DNA of 64,000 bases from Poecilobothrus nobilitatus (Eukaryota > Arthropoda > Insecta > Diptera > Dolichopodidae): assembly GCA_947095535.1 (NCBI GenBank), contig OX352774.1:171614200-171678199 (forward strand), written 5' to 3'. The notes beneath the pieces were generated by a model. The model was not told where the DNA came from. It saw only the letters and a list, made by a program, of their open reading frames with translations, and did no database searches. A program made the position numbers and the translations under genes. This document shows, piece by piece, positions 1 to 11,929 of this stretch. How positions within the stretch are numbered: position 1 is the first letter of the stretch; every line of letters begins with the position of its first letter.

Positions 1-1150
1 TCACTTTAAAATATTATTTAAAGTTCACATCTAAAAGAAGGGTGGTAGTAGACGTAAAATTAAAGAAATACAATTCAAATGCAAAACTTTTAGTATATAC
101 ATATGTACTACAGTATGATATTTCGTTTCTTTTTGTTTTTTTTTTTAATGTAAACAACAGACAGATAAAAAATTCATTTTTTTTTTGTTTGAACCTAACA
201 AAAAAAGAAAAAGAACCGCTATAAAAAAAACTAAAGCAAAAAAAAAAATAATAATTTTATTGTATGTGGATCTTTAGAATATTACAATCTTTAAGATATT
301 TTTCAAAAGCAAAAGCAAATAAAACAATTTCTCTATGCATAATGCAAATTTTCACTATACATTATTATTATGTATGAACGTTTAACATAAAACTATGTAT
401 TATCATTATTGTAATTATTATAATTATTATTTTAATAACATCATTACCATATGAAAGAGTAAAAGAAAGGAGAAAAAAATTCAAAGTAAACTAAAAAAAA
501 AAACAAAAAAAAAGATGATATCTAATGTCATATGTACATATACAAATTAAAAATTTGCTGTATATTTTGTGAGATTTTTTACTTTATTTATTTTTTCTTC
601 TTTTAAATAATGGTGCTAAGCTCATATTAGATCGAAAAGATTGAAAAAACATTGAATTAATATAATTTTAGCTAATGAAAAAAACGTGGTAAAACAGTAG
701 CTCATCTACATTACTACATCGATGTCACCATCACATTGTAATCTTTGCTAACTTTATATGTTTGGAGCACCAATTCATCGTCAAAAGCTTTATACCGTAA
801 AACAATTATATTTTCAAACAACGTCTCTACTTTCTTTTCCAGCTGTTAATATTTTTATTTAAAGTAAACAGTTTAAATGAAACTTTAAACTCATTTTATA
901 CTAATAAAACTTTCGAAATTTTTTACAGGTTCATTTTGCTTTAAAATATAGCTTATAAAGTATTTTTGCTTTTGCGATCCTATATTTAGCTTTTAAAATC
1001 TTGCTAGAACAGTTAGTTTCTTAATGAAGGTAATTTTTTTTATATCATATTGAGTAACTCATACCGTTTTTATCAGCTTTATATGGCGCAATATTGAACT
1101 GAAAGTGGAAATTTTAATTTAGGGTTAAATATAGAGACTAATGGCAGTTA
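1..1150. other. AT-rich stretch, nothing recognised
   Basis: Dominated by poly(A), poly(T) and ATT-type simple sequence. Short reading frames here are low-complexity and resemble no family I know. No tRNA-like box or repeat copy was seen. Confidence 0.5.
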
Positions 1151-1154
1151 ACAG

Positions 1155-1480
1155 ACGAAGTACCGGCAATGAGTCAAATTAAGCGAAGAAAGTGGAAATG
1201 GGTAGGCCATCTGGCCATATACTCTGATCAAACAAACCACCAATATAACCAGAATGGCCCTAAAATGGAATCTCCAAGACCGTCGAGGGTGAGATCGACA
1301 CACCTGATGTCAAACTACAACTGCTGAACTATCAAGAAATAGGAACTATCGAGAAATCTTGGGAATGAAAATAAAGATAATTGCTTCCAATCGAGAACAA
1401 TGGAGGTGCAATCGAGAACAAGCCGCAGAAAGTCAAGTTATGCACCCACGAGTAAAACCAAGGGGGAATGGGAGGAGCTC
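1155..1480 (+). pseudogene. LINE 3' end (post-RT region), decayed
   Basis: The frame opening near 1171 reads MSQIKRRKWKWVGH, and after a frameshift ITRMALKWN. A third segment gives TWCQTTTAELSR, then KIIASNREQWRCNREQAAES. This order (RRKWxWIGH, ALxWNPQ, TWxxTxxxEL, NREQWR) is the usual C-terminal block after the reverse transcriptase of RTE-like or similar non-LTR elements, and two other fragments in this window (32490-33095 minus and 43915-44330 plus) carry the same block. At least two frameshifts and internal stops mean it is dead. The RT itself is missing, so this is a 5'-truncated copy. The clade is from memory of the motif and is uncertain. Confidence 0.7.
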
Positions 1481-3590
1481 TAAAATTATGCAATATTTAA
1501 CTATATTAGATCTAATTTTCAAGAAAGAAAACAAAACTAATATATGTATGTAGGTCTAAATAAATAATTTTAGTGACAGTTTAAAGAAACTATGCCTAAC
1601 ACTATACCGCAAAATAATCTGTAAAAAATTAATTTTCAAAAACTTTTTATTGTATACAAAATAAATGGCATTATATATTAATGAAATTAACATGGAAGCA
1701 ATTCCGGCCACGAACAAGCATTTTAAAAAAGCTTCTTTTTTTTAAAATAAAAAAAAAAAAGAAAAATATTTTTTACTCTATTGTTCTGTTTTTTTTTTTT
1801 TGTTTGCTTTGAAGCGGTTAATAAACGTGACAGTTTCATCGCCGCGAATTATTTCTTTGTAAAGTATGTTAATTTCAGTTATACTATAGTTAATTTTTCA
1901 ATGTTTTTTCTATCATTTTATTATTTTTTTTTTTTTTGTAATTTTCAAGGATAAAATTTTTCTATTAATTGTATGCAAAGTAAATAAAAAAAATGCACTT
2001 ATACATAAATTAAACTTATAATACGACACATTCTATATATAGATATAGCATATACATACATACATAATAATGTTAGAATTAAAACGCAAAGTAGAGTAAA
2101 TTTTTTTTTTATATGAGAAAATAATTCTATGTTTTTTTTTTTTTAATGATAACAGCTTACAGAAATTTTAAAATAATAATAATAACTATTGTTGCGTTTT
2201 TATGTTAAATAAACAGTTAAAATTATGTTTAAAGTGATGATTTTATACCGTTTATGTAGTTCCTATATGATTAAAAATTATTAAAATACATAAAATATTA
2301 CGATACAATAGACAACTTTAGAAAATTTTTTGAAAAGAAAATTTTCATTGTAAAGACTCTAGATTTTAGTTAGTAAAAGTTTTTTTTTTTATTTAATCAT
2401 ACCAGTGCAAATTTTGTAATCAAAGACCTCACCAAATACCTGTACTATAATTTGATTCAATTTTTCTTTCGAAAATGTAACTGAAACTTTTCTTTTACTC
2501 TAAACTGAAAAAGTTTAGTTTTTAGAAGATCAATTAATTTCTAATGTTAATTTCGATTGAATTTTTTCTTTCGTAATGTCCTTGCGGATTCGCAATTATG
2601 AATTTCGAATAATGTTGCGAAATAAAATTTTATTTTACTTTTCAAAATAGTTTTAGAGTGTTCATCCATTATTCTGGCTATATGAAAGAGTGGTTTTAAT
2701 GAGAAAAAAATCTAAAATATCAAAAAGGCTCAAAGACTCAGTTCTTGTTCTCAAAATAACCCATTCTTTAAGAATAATCAAGAATAATGACATAGATAGT
2801 TGAAAAACTTAAACAGAAAAGCCCATATAACGATGCTATACATGGAACTGGAACTTAATTTTGCACCGCATATTAACACAAAGATATTAGTAACACTTAA
2901 AAAAAAAAAAATATATATATATATATATATTTTATACAAATCATTATATGAACTTAATCTATATTTATTTAACATCAGTATTCTACAGGGAAAGAAAACT
3001 TGTAACATATGTTATAATAATTTATTTATTTTTTTATTTCATTTATTTTTGTTACATTATTAAAACATGAATCTGTGGTCCTGCATTCAAATCACAATTT
3101 AATTATTTTAACATTCAAACTATATATATATATTATATATATGTATATATATACAATATTGAAAGAAAAATAATTAAGAATTTTATCCGTACAATTCAGA
3201 CATATGGAGTGTACATGAATACATCCAATAAAGTTTATGATTTCCAAGATGAGTCTTTCATCAACACATTCTTTTTAATTTAAATAAAATAATAATTATA
3301 TCTATTCTAGTATGAAATGCAGAAAAAAAATTATATATATATATATATATAAAATAAGAAAAATATATAAATTCACAATTAAAACTAATAAAAAAGTTTT
3401 TTTTTTTCTCTGCAGTCAGTGTTGTGCAAAAAAAAAAATTTTTTTTTTTAAAATAGACTAAAATATTTTATTAAAATTTGTCTATCCAATTTTTCTTTTC
3501 TCGAATTTTATTGATTTATTACTATATTTTTTTTTAACTATGTTTTATGCCCCTCTTAAATTAGATATGGGACAAGAATCTTAATGTGTG
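1481..3590. other. AT-rich non-coding with (TA)n runs
   Basis: No gene seen. It holds long A and T runs and a pure (AT)10 tract at 2911-2930, with further TA-rich tracts at 3121-3155 and 3332-3351. The small ORFs on both strands around 2780-3060 are built across the TA tract and the poly(A) next to it. Confidence 0.5.
2911..2930. repeat. (AT)10 microsatellite
   Basis: A pure AT dinucleotide tract immediately downstream of a 12-base A run. Similar shorter tracts occur at 3121-3155 and 3332-3351. Confidence 0.9.
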
Positions 3591-3597
3591 CTTTCAG

Positions 3598-3718
3598 ATG
3601 AAAAGTTACGTAATATAGATCAGGAGGAAAATATTGATCAGAAGGAAAACATTGATGAGGAGGAAAACATTGATAAGAAAGAAAATATTAGTTGGAATCA
3701 AATAAAACATGTGAGCTA
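3598..3718 (+). repeat. 18-bp minisatellite in a coding-like frame
   Basis: Four tandem 18-bp units at 3618-3689 read in one frame as DQEENI, DQKENI, DEEENI, DKKENI. The frame begins upstream as LSDEKLRN and runs through SWNQIKHVS to a TAA at 3718. A CTTTCAG just before 3598 resembles a splice acceptor. Unit length is a multiple of three and most substitutions change one acidic or basic residue for another, as in a charged protein repeat. It may be an exon fragment of an acidic repeat protein or a chance minisatellite. No flanking exon was recognised. Confidence 0.35.
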
Positions 3719-3855
3719 ATTACGTAAATTAGAGAATCCTATAAGACTAAAAATGATGGAGAAATTAAATATTAAAGGGTAGCAAATCCCAAAATAATGA
3801 GGATATTAATAATGATGTTGTAAGTCTATTATCTTTCGATACGTCGAATTGGCGG

Positions 3856-3884
3856 AACCTGTTCTTAACAGAATACTAATTTTT
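3856..3884 (+). repeat. 29-bp repeat, copy 1
   Basis: The sequence AACCTGTTCTTAACAGAATA and the nine bases after it recur exactly at 4708-4736, 852 bp downstream, in the same orientation. The core CTGTTCTTAACAG is an imperfect palindrome centred on TTAA. Confidence 0.8.
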
Positions 3885-4707
3885 GCAACATAACTATTAG
3901 CTTTCTCGATTTTGCGCTAATCTTTTTAAAATCAATCCGATTTCTATATCGTCGGTCGGTCGCCTCTTTTTTTTTCAATTCTACCATAACCAAAAAAATG
4001 TGCTATTTTTTACACCCTTAAATATTTTTATTTCTGCACAAGTTTTTCTATACTTTATTTTTTCTTTTTTGTGCAAATTTACTTTCTTATTCAGAATATC
4101 ATTGATATGTTTAATTTTGTACAAACAAAAAATAAATTTAGATACATACATACCTACACACATACTACTCATATACAATAATGGTACTATAAGATTTTTG
4201 TATTTGAATTCTATGTACCTAAAAAAAAAAACTTTTTTTTTTTATCATCTTTCATTTACATTTCATAAAAGAATCTTTATTGAAATACCAGAGGCAATCA
4301 TATTATAACTTATAGGTATATATATTGTATATTGTACGTGTATATTATGTATTTATAAGTATGTATGATATTTATATATATGATAAATTTTTATTTAGGT
4401 TTAGAATTAAAATGGTCTGTAAATTGCGTTTTTTTTAATGATTGTAAAAGAAATTATGATCAAACAAATAAAAGTAAAAATTGCATCTAAGTATATTTAC
4501 TTAACTCTCTAAACAAAAAAGAAAACGTTACTTAAGATCTTAAATTGGGACATAGAATCTTCAGTTTTAACAGCTAATTGTATTGTGACTAATATCTCTC
4601 TAATCTCTAGTCTATCTAACATTATATTTGACATAAAATGGAATATAATGTGGGTTAATGCTCCAAATTTGATTAGGATAATTCGACAAGATCCAAAATT
4701 GCACCAT

Positions 4708-4736
4708 AACCTGTTCTTAACAGAATACTAATTTTT
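4708..4736 (+). repeat. 29-bp repeat, copy 2
   Basis: Exact direct repeat of 3856-3884. Sequence on either side is only loosely alike (both preceded by a CGAATT/TTCGAC-type stretch), so it may mark the ends of a small mobile element. Confidence 0.8.
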
Positions 4737-4825
4737 TATATAGGGATCCCTTCGTTCAGGGAACCTTTACTCCTCCTATATTATACGACAGAATATTGGA
4801 TGATTATCTCATTCTTATAGATTAT

Positions 4826-5310
4826 CTGATGTTCTATGGTTAAGTCGCTAGCCTGTCAATCGGTTAGTTTGAAGTTCTAACTCAAAATTAGTAGTAGTTA
4901 TATCGTAATAATATTATTATTATTTTATATAATAATAATATTATTACGATATAAAACTACTAACTACTAAAATATTAATACTTATAATAATAGCTACAAC
5001 AGTGTAGTTGCTTCCAGGCAACTTATTTCCTTATAATATTATATACTGCTACATAGTGTAACTGTTGATGTTACTCATAGCAGAATAGTAATAATAATAG
5101 ACGGATTTTTTGTTTCATCAACCCCCATGTTAAATTTTCCTCATCGATATCTGATCTTTTTCTATTCTTACGCAGTAGTCAATTAACTGCATAAGCAGGT
5201 AAGGGTTACTTTATTATATTGGCTTAGTAGGAGTTGTGTTTTGAAAGTAAAACTTTGCCACTACAAAGAGGGTATTATTCTTGGTATGTTTGAAAAATCC
5301 TCAACGATTT
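4826..5310 (+). mobile_element. tRNA-headed SINE, family 3, degenerate copy
   Basis: The first 75 bases (TGGTTAAGTCGCTAGCCTGT and the CAATCGG that follows) match the tRNA-like head found in reverse at 35035-35108. The body from about 5068 (GTAACTGTTGATG, then AATAGTAATAATAATAGACG) matches copies at 7776-8200 (plus) and 34635-35108 (minus). The B box is eroded to GAAGTTCTAAC. A large hairpin at 4894-4960 sits between head and body. Confidence 0.65.
4894..4960. repeat. Long AT-rich palindrome inside SINE
   Basis: Left arm starts GTAGTTATATCGTAATAATA and the right arm is its near-perfect reverse complement ending ACGATATAAAACTAC. Arms are about 30 bp with a 6-bp loop. It could form a cruciform. 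It is not in the other two family-3 copies at this position. Confidence 0.85.
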
Positions 5311-5791
5311 TAGAAAAATATAAATCTTTCTTTTAAGTAATGGCACTTTTTCTATTCAACTATAAAAACGATAATGCCTCTTTTCAAATAATTTAAGCAT
5401 AACACTAGAGTATCCTCAAGTGCCTATTCTTACATAGCAAAAATTCGAAAGTGATTGAAAATTGGTCCATCTAATTTCTGATAATACTACTCGATTTTAT
5501 AAATTTTAACTTTTAAAAGAAAACTGTTCAGGTTCGTCCCTAACTTACCTTTAAACTCTCCTATCATCCTATCTTGTATAAAGTAATCAATTCCTAGAGT
5601 TTGGACAGCTTGTAAAAAAACATTTGGAATATTATTATATTATATTTAATTAATTTAACTTTAAATACTGAAATTTTGTACGCTCATTAATAAATAATAC
5701 AGTACTTTGACCACCATGCAGTACAGTTGGATTCACATTATGAAAAAATCAATATAGAATAGAATTATTCAACGCAAACTTAGAAATAAAC

Positions 5792-6388
5792 AAGTAAAAG
5801 TAACAGTAAGTCGATGTAACCGACTTATTTATATCCTACACCTAAAAAATTCAAATTAAATTAAAAATCCATGTTATTTTAGTTAAGTATTTAATATAAC
5901 TAAGCTAAAAAAATAAATGCTTTTACAACCTTTGTACAAAATTTCAGATTTCTATCTTTATTAAATTCGAAAATAAGCTTCTTAGGTCTTGGGAAGTGTG
6001 TGAAGGCACGCGGACCACCACCCCAATTCATCTCAAATTTTAGAGACATCAACAGAGTAGAATATTCTTATATCAAATGTTAAGTTTCTATCTTTAATAA
6101 TTTCGAAGATATGCGTATTCGGTTTTGGGAGTTGTATGGGAGGTACTCGAACGCATGGTCTGATTTCGCCCATTTACAATCCCCGCCTTACCTTAGTCAT
6201 TGTTAACCTACAGTATAAATTTCATTAAGATAGCATCATTATTTTTTGAGTTATCGTGCGTACGGACGGACGGACGGACGGACATCGCTAAATCGACTCC
6301 TGAGGTCTATACCTAACTCGCTTCCTTTTAGTGGTTACAAACACCATACCAAAGTTAATATACCCTATACTTAATGTGTAGGGTATAA
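5792..6388 (+). mobile_element. Repeat element with 142-bp units, short copy
   Basis: Starts with CAAGTAAAAGTAACAGTAAG and ends with the inverted motif GTGTAGGGTATA. The internal unit, anchored on TTTCTATCTTTATTAA and GGTTTTGGGAGTTGTATGGG, is present about twice, against about five times in the copies at 44505-45499 (minus) and 55288-56335 (plus). The 3' part holds GAGTTATCGTGCGTACGG followed by four GGAC repeats, then AAAGTTAATATACCC. No protein is encoded. It looks non-autonomous. Confidence 0.75.
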
Positions 6389-7775
6389 TAAACTGCAGAT
6401 TCTTTCTTTTAAAATGTCAGTTAATTAGTTCAGGTCAAATAAAATTATATAAAATGACAAAATATATGGGATCTATCATAATATTATTTAATATATAGTG
6501 TTATAGTTTCAAATTTCAATTAATAATTTATTCATATATACATGTATGTATTATATGTATTTAGTTATACATATATATATATAAATTATACATATATATT
6601 TCATGGAATTTATTATAATAATAATTTCTTTTATTATTAATACTTTTGGTGAAATATTACAACCACGGAATACATAAATTAGCATGGCCATTAAATAAAT
6701 GAAACATTGAATGAATGATGTGCTAAGAATTTTGAGATTGAATTGAGATGAAAATGAAAGATGAGCATAATTTTTTTTTTTTTTTTTGCTTTATTACAAT
6801 AGTTGGAAACAATCAACTTTACATCATATATACATGCACCATATTCTAAACAGAATGAAAAAATTCTCCATTATTTATACATACATATATATACATATAC
6901 TTGTACTTGAAATAATATATAATAAAATGTATATGTAAATTAAGAATAAATTATTATATAGAATAAGAACGTCTTATATTATTACGTAATAACTTTTTTT
7001 TCAACATAAAAAAAATAAAAATACTTAAGTACATATATATATATGTATTATTATATAATATAAAAGAAAAGTTTTATAAAAGTTTGACGAAAATAGATAA
7101 ATTCCAGTAATTGGACTGATTTTTATTTTATATCATCTTCTGCCCATCAAATTGAACCTGTGATATTGCTCATGTAAAGATATTTCAATAAAGAAAATTC
7201 TTGGATTTTTAATCTTCAAAATTAGAATTCCTTAACTGTTAGTCTAGGATTGATGTCGTTAATTAGATAATTCTTTTTTTAAAGATTTTTCACACTCTTT
7301 AACACATTCACATTGTAATTTTAAAAATAAATGTAACAAATGTTTTATAGTATGCAGTTTTAATTTATATAAATCTTTCATTTGAAAATTTATGTCAGAA
7401 ACGACTTAGAACCTCTTGTCCGTTTTGCCTTAATTTTATGAATGACTGTTTTCTATCACTCTTCAATAATTATTTATTACGATTTATTTTAAAAATTATT
7501 TTATATTAATAATATAAGTTTTGAAATATTAATTTTTATTAAAAAGTGTTTAGAACGAACACAAACTATGATCAGATTTAAGCTGCAAAACGGATAAAAT
7601 TTGAACTAAGAAAAATACAAAAGAAAACAAAAGTATTTAAAGCGATTCAGTAGACGAATATTTCGTATGAACAGATATTTTATAACAAATCAGAAGCTGC
7701 CTAGCAATTATAGTAAGCTATTTTTGGTTATATTGTGCAGGAAGGTGTTATATTCTTATTTTACTTTGTAATCCA
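6389..7775. other. AT-rich stretch, nothing recognised
   Basis: Poly(T), TATA-rich tracts and ATT repeats. No convincing reading frame or repeat copy found on either strand. Confidence 0.5.
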
Positions 7776-8200
7776 CTGATGGCCCTGACTCTGTGGTAAA
7801 TATTAATAATTAATATCAATAATAAAAGTTTTTATAGTGACAGTGGGGTTGCCTTCAATTAAAAAACTCATTCAGGAAGCTGCTATATACTACTGGGTGT
7901 TGTAACTGTTGATGGCTATATCCACTGTTAGTAAAATAGTAATAATAATAAACGGATTCATTGTTGCCTTACAGTCCCAATTCCAATTCAATATCTTCAC
8001 ATCCTTGTCCAATTCTTTTCTATCTATTCTCCGTAGCCAATATACTAAGTTAGCAGGTAGGAGTTTCATTCCATTATATTGGCGAAAAGGGGAGGTGGGT
8101 TTAGTTAGTAAGAATCTGACTACCAAGGGAAAATCGTTGGTGTATTTGGAAGGTTCCATTTTCCTTATGAAAAAAAAAATTTTTGTAGAAGTGGAAGAAG
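7776..8200 (+). mobile_element. SINE family 3, second copy
   Basis: Carries TGTAACTGTTGATGGCTATA and AGTAATAATAATAAACGGAT, then CAATATACTAAGTTAGCAGG and TCTGACTACCAAGGGAAA, matching the copies at 4826-5310 and 34635-35108. The head is reduced to a remnant (CTGACTCTGTGGTAA near 7785). The 98-codon and 89-codon frames over this copy are repeat sequence read by chance. Confidence 0.75.
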
Positions 8201-8204
8201 GTTA

Positions 8205-9480
8205 ATTCTGTTAATTTCTAGTTAATTCTGGTATGAAACACATAGCCATAATCTTTTTGAAAGTGAATTTGCTAACCCTTCAAATTTTGCTCCTGCGATC
8301 CTAGTATATCCATCACTATACGCTATATTTTTGAAGACTGTCTTCAATACAGCAATAAAAGCCTTGAACTTAACATACGAGGTCAAAAGGTCCAGGTGGA
8401 GGACTCAACGCATCACTGACAGTAACTTTTACTAAACATAATAGACGTAACATCTAAAATAGCTTATGTTGGAGGGTAGATAATTATTAAAATACTTCTT
8501 AAAACAAAATTTTGTTAGTTGAAAAAAAAAAATATTATCGAGAACTTGAAAAATCTTTAGAGTAGAGTTTATAAGCCCAGTAAAAAAACTTTATTCTATT
8601 CTATTCTAGTTGGAAATAATTAAAAATAATCAACAAAGAACTATTAAAGAAATGAATCTCGAAGTCAACAACAACTGGAAAATTTTAAGATAAAAGACAG
8701 TAATATTGAGAATTTTTTTTTTATTTTATTGAAAACACTTTCAATTTTGTGTTTAGATTGCAAAAGACTGGACTTTATAGTTTTGCATCAATTATTAGCT
8801 GAAAAATCAATATAATTATTATTGATAAAAATTTTCAAATATAAAAAAATATTTATTTATTTATTCACTATTACCTAATTATTTATTTCATAATATATTG
8901 CAGTGGCGACATCTGTTTCCGGTAATATAAAAAAAAAATATTTATTATAATTGAACAAAAATTTTTTTTATATTTTTATTTGTTACTCAAAATTCAATTA
9001 TTTATCAGTTAATTCTTATTTTTAAATTAATTTATAACTATATATTAAAACAAAATTAAATATTTATAACAGTTTTTTTTTAACTTAAAAAAAGATTATA
9101 AATTCATGATAAAATTAAATTGTTACACTTTTTTATTACGAAATTATTAATTTTTTTTTTTTATCGATAAATAATAAATTTTCAATTTAAATAAATAATA
9201 CAATTTTTATAAATGATTTAATTATGTCCATAATAATTTAAGATAATAAATAGGCAATTAATTGTCAGAAATGTTAAATATATAAATATCATATATTATA
9301 TAACTTTGAATATATGTATTAATATATACTCTCAAATATTTATGTATTATATTATAATTATAAAATAATAAAAAAGAAGTTTCTTATCAATGAAATATAG
9401 ATAAAAGATATATAATACCTGTTATAGCCATAACAAAATTACATGATCACGTGATCGTATATCTAAGTTAATAACGATAA
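8205..9480. other. AT-rich stretch, nothing recognised
   Basis: No gene seen. There is a local GTTAATTCTG duplication near 8200-8230 and a GATCACGTGATC palindrome near 9445. The rest is A/T simple sequence. Confidence 0.5.
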
Positions 9481-9482
9481 AT

Positions 9483-9785
9483 GTGTTACGTGTTACATTG
9501 TACTTGATAAAAAAGCGTTACTTAGATCTGAGTTTTTGCAATGCTTTTAATATTTTTAATTGGTCAAATGCCCAGCAACAACACTTTGTATTTTCTTTGA
9601 ACAATAAAGTTAAATCCAAAGATTGTCACTTGAATAACAGTCTTCTGCAAGAAAGTATTAAGTACTATTTATTTAGTATTTTCATCAGCATTTTCCTGTT
9701 TTCCTGGGAAATGTTCTGATGTAAATTATAGTTATTCAATTTACAGATGACTTAACTATACATTCAGCTGATTACTAATTAGAAA
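9483..9785 (+). pseudogene. LINE reverse transcriptase scrap
   Basis: The frame ends LLQESIKYYLFSIFISIF, which aligns by eye with the RT signature GxPQGSxxSPxLFNIYI. After a frameshift VIQFTDDLTIHSAD aligns with the catalytic FADDxxI block. Spacing between the two blocks is near the usual 20-30 residues. One catalytic Asp pair (DD) is retained, but the glycine after PQ is lost (QES). The copy is short and frameshifted. It lies head to head with the next LINE scrap (minus strand), so two elements are involved. Clade not determined. Confidence 0.45.
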
Positions 9786-9902
9786 TTATTTAATGAAGTG
9801 GTTTATAGTGAGTTAGAAAATGTATATTATGAAATGTAAAACGTTTTTGTTCAGAAATATTATAAACTAAAGAAAACTCCAGTATTAATGATTATTAGAG
9901 TC

Positions 9903-10260
9903 TAAGCTTAAGCCCTACAACTCTTTGTTCTCCCCTATTCTCACTTAATATTCTCTTCCTTTGTAGTTCCAAGACTAAGCATTGGCATTGAACATAAATT
10001 ACTGTTTCCGCCTCCTGTCCATCTCAGCTGCGCAGGTTAGTCTTTATACCTATTTTCACTGCGTACCCTCTGAGTATCAGATGATTTGTAATGATTGACC
10101 TGGTTGGATTTTAAAAAAATCCGTTATGTTTCCTTTTAGAACTTTCTTTGTCTTCTTACTGTTTGGTTTACCTCAGAAATCCTTCACGTGAAACAATTCT
10201 GAGGATCAAAATCAGTTTATTCTGACGATGGTTTGGGCCCACTTCTTTTATTACGCCTTT
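9903..10260 (-). pseudogene. LINE C-terminal region with Cys/His tail, decayed
   Basis: Read on the minus strand, one frame gives SIITNHLILRGYAVKIGI, then (stop) DGQEAETVIYVQCQCLVLEL. This follows the layout of R1/Jockey-type elements after the RNase H domain: a GH-L-HL-(I)GI stretch, a CRxCGxxEET block and a C-CPAL block. FFKIQPGQ precedes it. One in-frame stop replaces part of the first Cys pair, so the fragment is not functional. Confidence 0.5.
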
Positions 10261-11740
10261 TACCGTACAGTAGTTATTTTTAATATAATCTAATACAAGT
10301 AGGTACTATATATACATATGTTGTATGGCGAAGCACCCACTAAATAAAAAGTATATATTATCTATCTTCTGATATATTCTAATAATACAATACCAAATTT
10401 AATGTTTTAAAACTTAGATGTCAGACTTTGATTTTTTAATAACTTTTTTAAATTAAATTTAGGTTGAATCAACAATTTCCATCAATCCAAAATGGATATC
10501 TGCATCTTTGATGTTTTCAAATTTTGTTAAGAAATCTACTGGAAAGAAATTACAGTTTTGGAAAGTATGAAAGCTATTTCCTTTTCTCCTTCGGCAATTA
10601 CATTTTTTATAAAATTTAAATATTTTGTTCGATTATGGAAGATAGCATTTCTGTGCTTTTTGAAAATTTTTAAATTAGGATCCAACCCTTCTAATTCACT
10701 TAAATTTTTTTTACCACCATTTTAACAGCTTCGCATATTCATATAATATATTTAGGTTCTGTTTAGGTCACTGGATAGTGCCATTGTTCATTATTCAGGT
10801 GAATTTCAGCTAATAATTACTACTGACATTTACATATTTAATACATAGTAGAATACCATAGTAGAATTTATGATCAACAATTGAAGATTTCCAATGTCAA
10901 TCTGTATAACTAATTAACTATTCCTTATTTTGTTTAAAAATTAAACCGAATGAGTAAATGTGTTTTGAAGATATCCCAATTCTTCTGCACCATCCAATAA
11001 AAGTTATTAAATTAATTTAACGTATTTATAACAAGTGAAAAATTTGGTCGAAATTTATGCTGATATTTGTACTGGTTATTGCACTTCACAATAATTAACC
11101 ATTTCCTTTTGTAACTTTTGATTTACATTTGCGAATAGGACCTAAACAGTTGCGAATAGGATCTTATTCGATTATTTAAATTTTTTTTATTAAGTTGATA
11201 TTTTATTTAAATAAATCCAGTGTACTTTTTTTTTAAAATATTAGAAGATCAATTACGTGAATAACTACAACATTTATATTACCTTCAAATTTCTTCACAT
11301 ATATCCATATGTTTATCCCAACTAACAATTTTGAAAATTATAAGCGTAAAATAAGAGTTAAAAATGGTCTTATTTCAAATTTTTAAGAACCTTCAGGAGA
11401 AATTTTTGGGCATATAAGGATTTCCAAATAAGAAGCATGTAAGGTATTTATAAGATTCATATAAGGTAATTAATTTTCTTACCAAAGAATGTTATAAGAA
11501 TAATTATATTTTTACTAGGTTCTGGAATAAGGTTGCTATAGAACGTAGTGTCTTAGAGAAAAATACTTTAAAATTCTATAAACATTCATCTTTCTTATAA
11601 TTAACTTTTATAAGATACAATTGTTAAATTATCATTGACATAAAATTATTTAAGATATAATTTATAAATGATTCAAAGTTACATATAATATATGTGAAGA
11701 CATATAAATAATATGTGTTATTGAAATACAATCAATTTTT

Positions 11741-11929
11741 CTTTTTTTAATGCCTTTCTCTGCCACATAAATGTGGACAGAAAATTTACACAGCCTTTCC
11801 TGTTCAGGCGTGGCTGTAAATGTCGTAAGGGGGAATACCTCTTACGACGTGTGTGGCATTCGAACCCACACTTCCTCGGTGTTTACAGCGTATTTTTTAC
11901 GCTCTTACCCACTAGGCAACCGAGGCCCC
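11741..11929 (-). mobile_element. tRNA-derived SINE, family 1
   Basis: On the minus strand: GGGGCCTCGGTTGCCTAGTG, an A-box-like TGCCTAGTGGG, GGGTTCGAATGCC as B box, then the tail with CCCCCTTACGACATTTACAG and TCCACATTTATGTGGCAGAG, ending in CATTAAAAAAAG. Length is about 190 bp. The body is internal to the foldback element. Confidence 0.9.

Noticed and set aside
2778..3063. ORFs on both strands with IYIYIY runs
   Set aside because: Produced by the (AT)10 tract and adjacent poly(A).
7890..8205. ORFs of 89 and 98 codons on opposite strands
   Set aside because: Both cover a family-3 SINE copy, and the corresponding sequences at 4826 and 34635 do not keep the frames.
9440..9455. GATCACGTGATC palindrome as a regulatory E-box
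   Set aside because: A single 12-bp palindrome with no gene nearby. It is expected by chance often enough to carry no weight.
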